Made by a program: the position numbers and the translations under genes. Below are positions 20,566-22,336 of a DNA stretch of 22,336 nt, piece by piece. Positions within the stretch are counted from its first letter, which is position 1, and each line of letters starts with the position of its first letter. The stretch spans positions 1-22,336 of the forward strand of contig DATKXS010000162.1 of the NCBI GenBank assembly GCA_035528895.1, in the 5' to 3' direction. Under the pieces are notes generated by a model. The model worked only from the letters and a program-made list of their open reading frames with translations. It searched no databases and was not told the DNA's origin. The DNA is from UBA8522 sp035528895 (GTDB taxonomy: Bacteria > Acidobacteriota > Aminicenantia > Aminicenantales > UBA8522).

Positions 20566-22242
20566 TCAGAACCCAGCGGCCAGCCCTTCGCCCCGTGGAT
20601 CAGTGCCTCCCCAGAATCGGACAGGTTTTCCTCTCTCATCATACTCGACGGTGAGGCCATGGGCGTTGGTCAGGCCGCTCACGGTACGGACGTTGTGTCC
20701 CCTGGCGACGAGCTCGTCCTGGACGGCCTGAGAAATTCTCCTTTCCACCAGGAGGAAATCCGGCTCAGAGAAACTGATAAACGGAGCCGACAAGGCTTCC
20801 TGGATGTTCATCCCGAAGTCGACGAGGTTCATGATCATCTGGGGGACCGTTTGTCCGATGGTGTGGCCGCCCGGCGTACCGAGTGCCGCCCAGGGCCTTC
20901 CGTCCTTGAAGACGATGGTGGGGCAATCGCCGGAGAGCTTGCGCCGCCCGGCATGGGCATCCATCGGGTTACCCTTAGGTTCAAAAGTGCAATAAGCGAG
21001 GGAATTGTTGAGCCATACTCCAGTTCCCTCCGGCATGATCCGGCTTCCAAAAAGATTGCCGAGCGTCTGGGTGGCGCTGACCAGATTTCCCCACCGGTCG
21101 GCAACCACGAAATGCGTCGTATGGGAGGCCTTATTCGGCGACATGCCCGGGGGCATGGAAATCCTGGCCTTCTTCAGGTCGATTTTTCCGGCCTCGTCCT
21201 TCCAGTATTCCTCAGAGAGCAGCTTTCCCAGGGGCGGAGGGCTGACCTTGGGATCGCCGGCATAGGCCAGGCGGCACCAGAAGGCATGCTTCGTGACTTC
21301 AGCGAAGAGGTGAAGAAAGGCGGCGCTGTTGTGGCTCAGCGACCGCACGTCGAACCGGCTCATCAGGCCAAGTCTGATCAGGGAGGGAAAGGCCGTCGCC
21401 GGCGGAGAGGCTGTATAGACGTCATCCCCCCGGTAGTGGATGTGAATAGGCTCCCACCACTCGGCCGCGTTGGCGGCCAAATCGTCCTTGGACAAGAAGC
21501 CCCCCGACCTTCGCATCTCCCGGTCGACGGAGGCGGCGATTTGACCTTGATAGAAAGCCCGGGCGCCCTGTTCGGCGATCGCCCTGAGCGTTGCCGCGAG
21601 GTCTTTTTGAACGAGCTTATCCCCCACCTGAAGAGGCGATCCATTTTCCCCGTAGAATCCCTTCGCTCTTTCGGGGAAAGAGCTGAAAGCAGAGCCAATG
21701 GCCCCCGCCAGACCCTCGCTGACCGGGAATCCCTCGACAGCCAACTGGATTGCAGGTTCAAAAAGCCGCGCCCACTCCAAGCTTCCATACTCCCTGGCCA
21801 TCATATCCCAGGCGTTGACGTTCCCCGGCGTCGAGACGGCCTTGGGCCCGCGACGGTTCTCTTCGTAGCCGGAAGTCGGAGCCCGAAAGACATCGGAGTC
21901 CACGGCCGCCGGGATCCGGCCGCTGCAGTTCAGGTACCGCACCCGACGTCCTTTGGCATCATAAACAAGGATCGTCCCGTAGCCTCCCGCCCCTGACATC
22001 ATCGGCTCGACGACATTCAGGACGGCCGCGACCACCACGGCGGCATCGAAGGCATTGCCGCCGGCCTTGAGGATATCGAGTCCGGCCCGGGTGGCCAACG
22101 GATGAGCGGAGCTGATCATCCCCTGCCCGGCCTGCGCCGGCATTGTCGCTGTTCCTTCGATGGCCGCAACCCTGCCTTCTCCCTGACAGAAAATCAACGC
22201 GGCCGCAGCGAAGAGGAAAATCGCCCAGAATCTCTTTCCCAT
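20566..22242 (-). CDS. Gamma-glutamyltransferase-family Ntn hydrolase, exported
   Basis: The 558-residue protein starts at the ATG at 22242 after GGAGGAGG and has a signal peptide (hydrophobic 7-19). The family's self-processing site TTHFVVAD is present with Thr375 as the new N-terminal nucleophile, followed by WGNLVSATQTL, WLNNS and the GTPGG loop. The first half (ISSAHPLATRAGLDILKAGGNAFDAAV, MMSGAGGYG) also fits. These enzymes split gamma-glutamyl or similar amide bonds in the periplasm. Several pocket residues differ from classical GGT: the substrate Arg position reads CSGR (106-109), the conserved Asp after LNN is missing (LNNSLAYCTF), and the Ser-Ser pair is Ser-Gly (KLSGD). It may therefore act on other amides, like the acylase-type members. 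Single gene with its own promoter. Confidence 0.88.
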   Translation of the reverse strand: MGKRFWAIFLFAAAALIFCQGEGRVAAIEGTATMPAQAGQGMISSAHPLATRAGLDILKAGGNAFDAAVVVAAVLNVVEPMMSGAGGYGTILVYDAKGRRVRYLNCSGRIPAAVDSDVFRAPTSGYEENRRGPKAVSTPGNVNAWDMMAREYGSLEWARLFEPAIQLAVEGFPVSEGLAGAIGSAFSSFPERAKGFYGENGSPLQVGDKLVQKDLAATLRAIAEQGARAFYQGQIAASVDREMRRSGGFLSKDDLAANAAEWWEPIHIHYRGDDVYTASPPATAFPSLIRLGLMSRFDVRSLSHNSAAFLHLFAEVTKHAFWCRLAYAGDPKVSPPPLGKLLSEEYWKDEAGKIDLKKARISMPPGMSPNKASHTTHFVVADRWGNLVSATQTLGNLFGSRIMPEGTGVWLNNSLAYCTFEPKGNPMDAHAGRRKLSGDCPTIVFKDGRPWAALGTPGGHTIGQTVPQMIMNLVDFGMNIQEALSAPFISFSEPDFLLVERRISQAVQDELVARGHNVRTVSGLTNAHGLTVEYDERGKPVRFWGGTDPRGEGLAAGF

Positions 22243-22265
22243 GAAAGCCTCCTCCTTCGGGCCCG

Positions 22266-22294
22266 ATTTTACCAACTCCTACCCTCCGAGACAA
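22266..22294 (-). promoter_or_regulatory. Promoter of the GGT-like gene
   Basis: On the minus strand TTGTCT (22289-22294) and TAAAAT (22266-22271) are spaced by 17 bases, matching four and five of six consensus positions. The expected leader of about 17 bases carries the GGAGGAGG site, which supports the start at 22242. Confidence 0.5.
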
Positions 22295-22336
22295 ATCATC
22301 ACCGGCCGGAATATGACTATTCCTTCCTTAATAGAC

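Noticed and set aside
20659..21996. Open frame of 445 codons on the plus strand
   Set aside because: Antisense to the GGT-like gene, without motifs or a plausible ribosome site.

Overview
The window is about 22.3 kb of GC-rich, densely coded bacterial chromosome. No gene-free stretch reaches 300 bases; the longest gaps are about 235, 206, 184 and 157 bases. I see no tRNA, rRNA, CRISPR array, transposase or integrase. Gene content (secreted C69 dipeptidase, gamma-glutamyltransferase-family hydrolase, sodium/dicarboxylate-type symporter, secreted debranching-type glycosidase, B12-dependent ribonucleotide reductase) suggests a peptide- and carbohydrate-degrading anaerobe. The flavour resembles Candidatus Aminicenantes or related Acidobacteriota; this is an impression, not a marker-gene placement.

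Layout. (1) 1-7488: a partial DHA2-type drug exporter (minus), a secreted C69 dipeptidase (plus), a secreted debranching-like glycosidase (minus), a DAACS symporter (minus) and an unnamed two-TM envelope protein (minus). (2) 7613-9643: a small defence/toxin-antitoxin patch with an AbiEii-type nucleotidyltransferase overlapping a small DUF6922-like protein, a C-terminal remnant of a VapC PIN toxin, and a BrnT/BrnA-like pair. (3) 9683-14344: an arsenic/thiol-redox cluster, all minus: ArsR regulator, ArsP/DUF318-type permease, mini-thioredoxin (CPRC), cupin, exported thioredoxin (CIPC), CcdA-type electron-transfer membrane protein and ACR3 arsenite exporter. A near-consensus promoter with a dyad operator precedes arsR. 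(4) 14373-16346: a lone receiver-domain response regulator, then an AIR-synthase/HypE/ThiL-superfamily protein divergent from an MTH1187-type thiamine-binding protein. (5) 16468-18640: class II ribonucleotide reductase nrdJ with its own strong promoter and a palindromic leader. (6) 18673-20403: a PadR regulator and a secreted protein of unknown function in one operon. (7) 20566-22294: a GGT-family Ntn hydrolase with altered substrate-pocket residues.

How the genes may work together. The dipeptidase, GGT-like hydrolase and symporter fit extracellular peptide use. In the ars cluster ArsR senses metalloid, ACR3 and the permease export it, and CcdA could pass cytoplasmic electrons to the exported thioredoxin. 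That coupling is inferred from gene order. The least explained items are the redox part of the ars cluster, the AbiEii/DUF6922-like pair without an AbiEi gene, the AIRS-like/thiamine-binding pair, and the unnamed proteins at 6739-7488 and 18673-19719.
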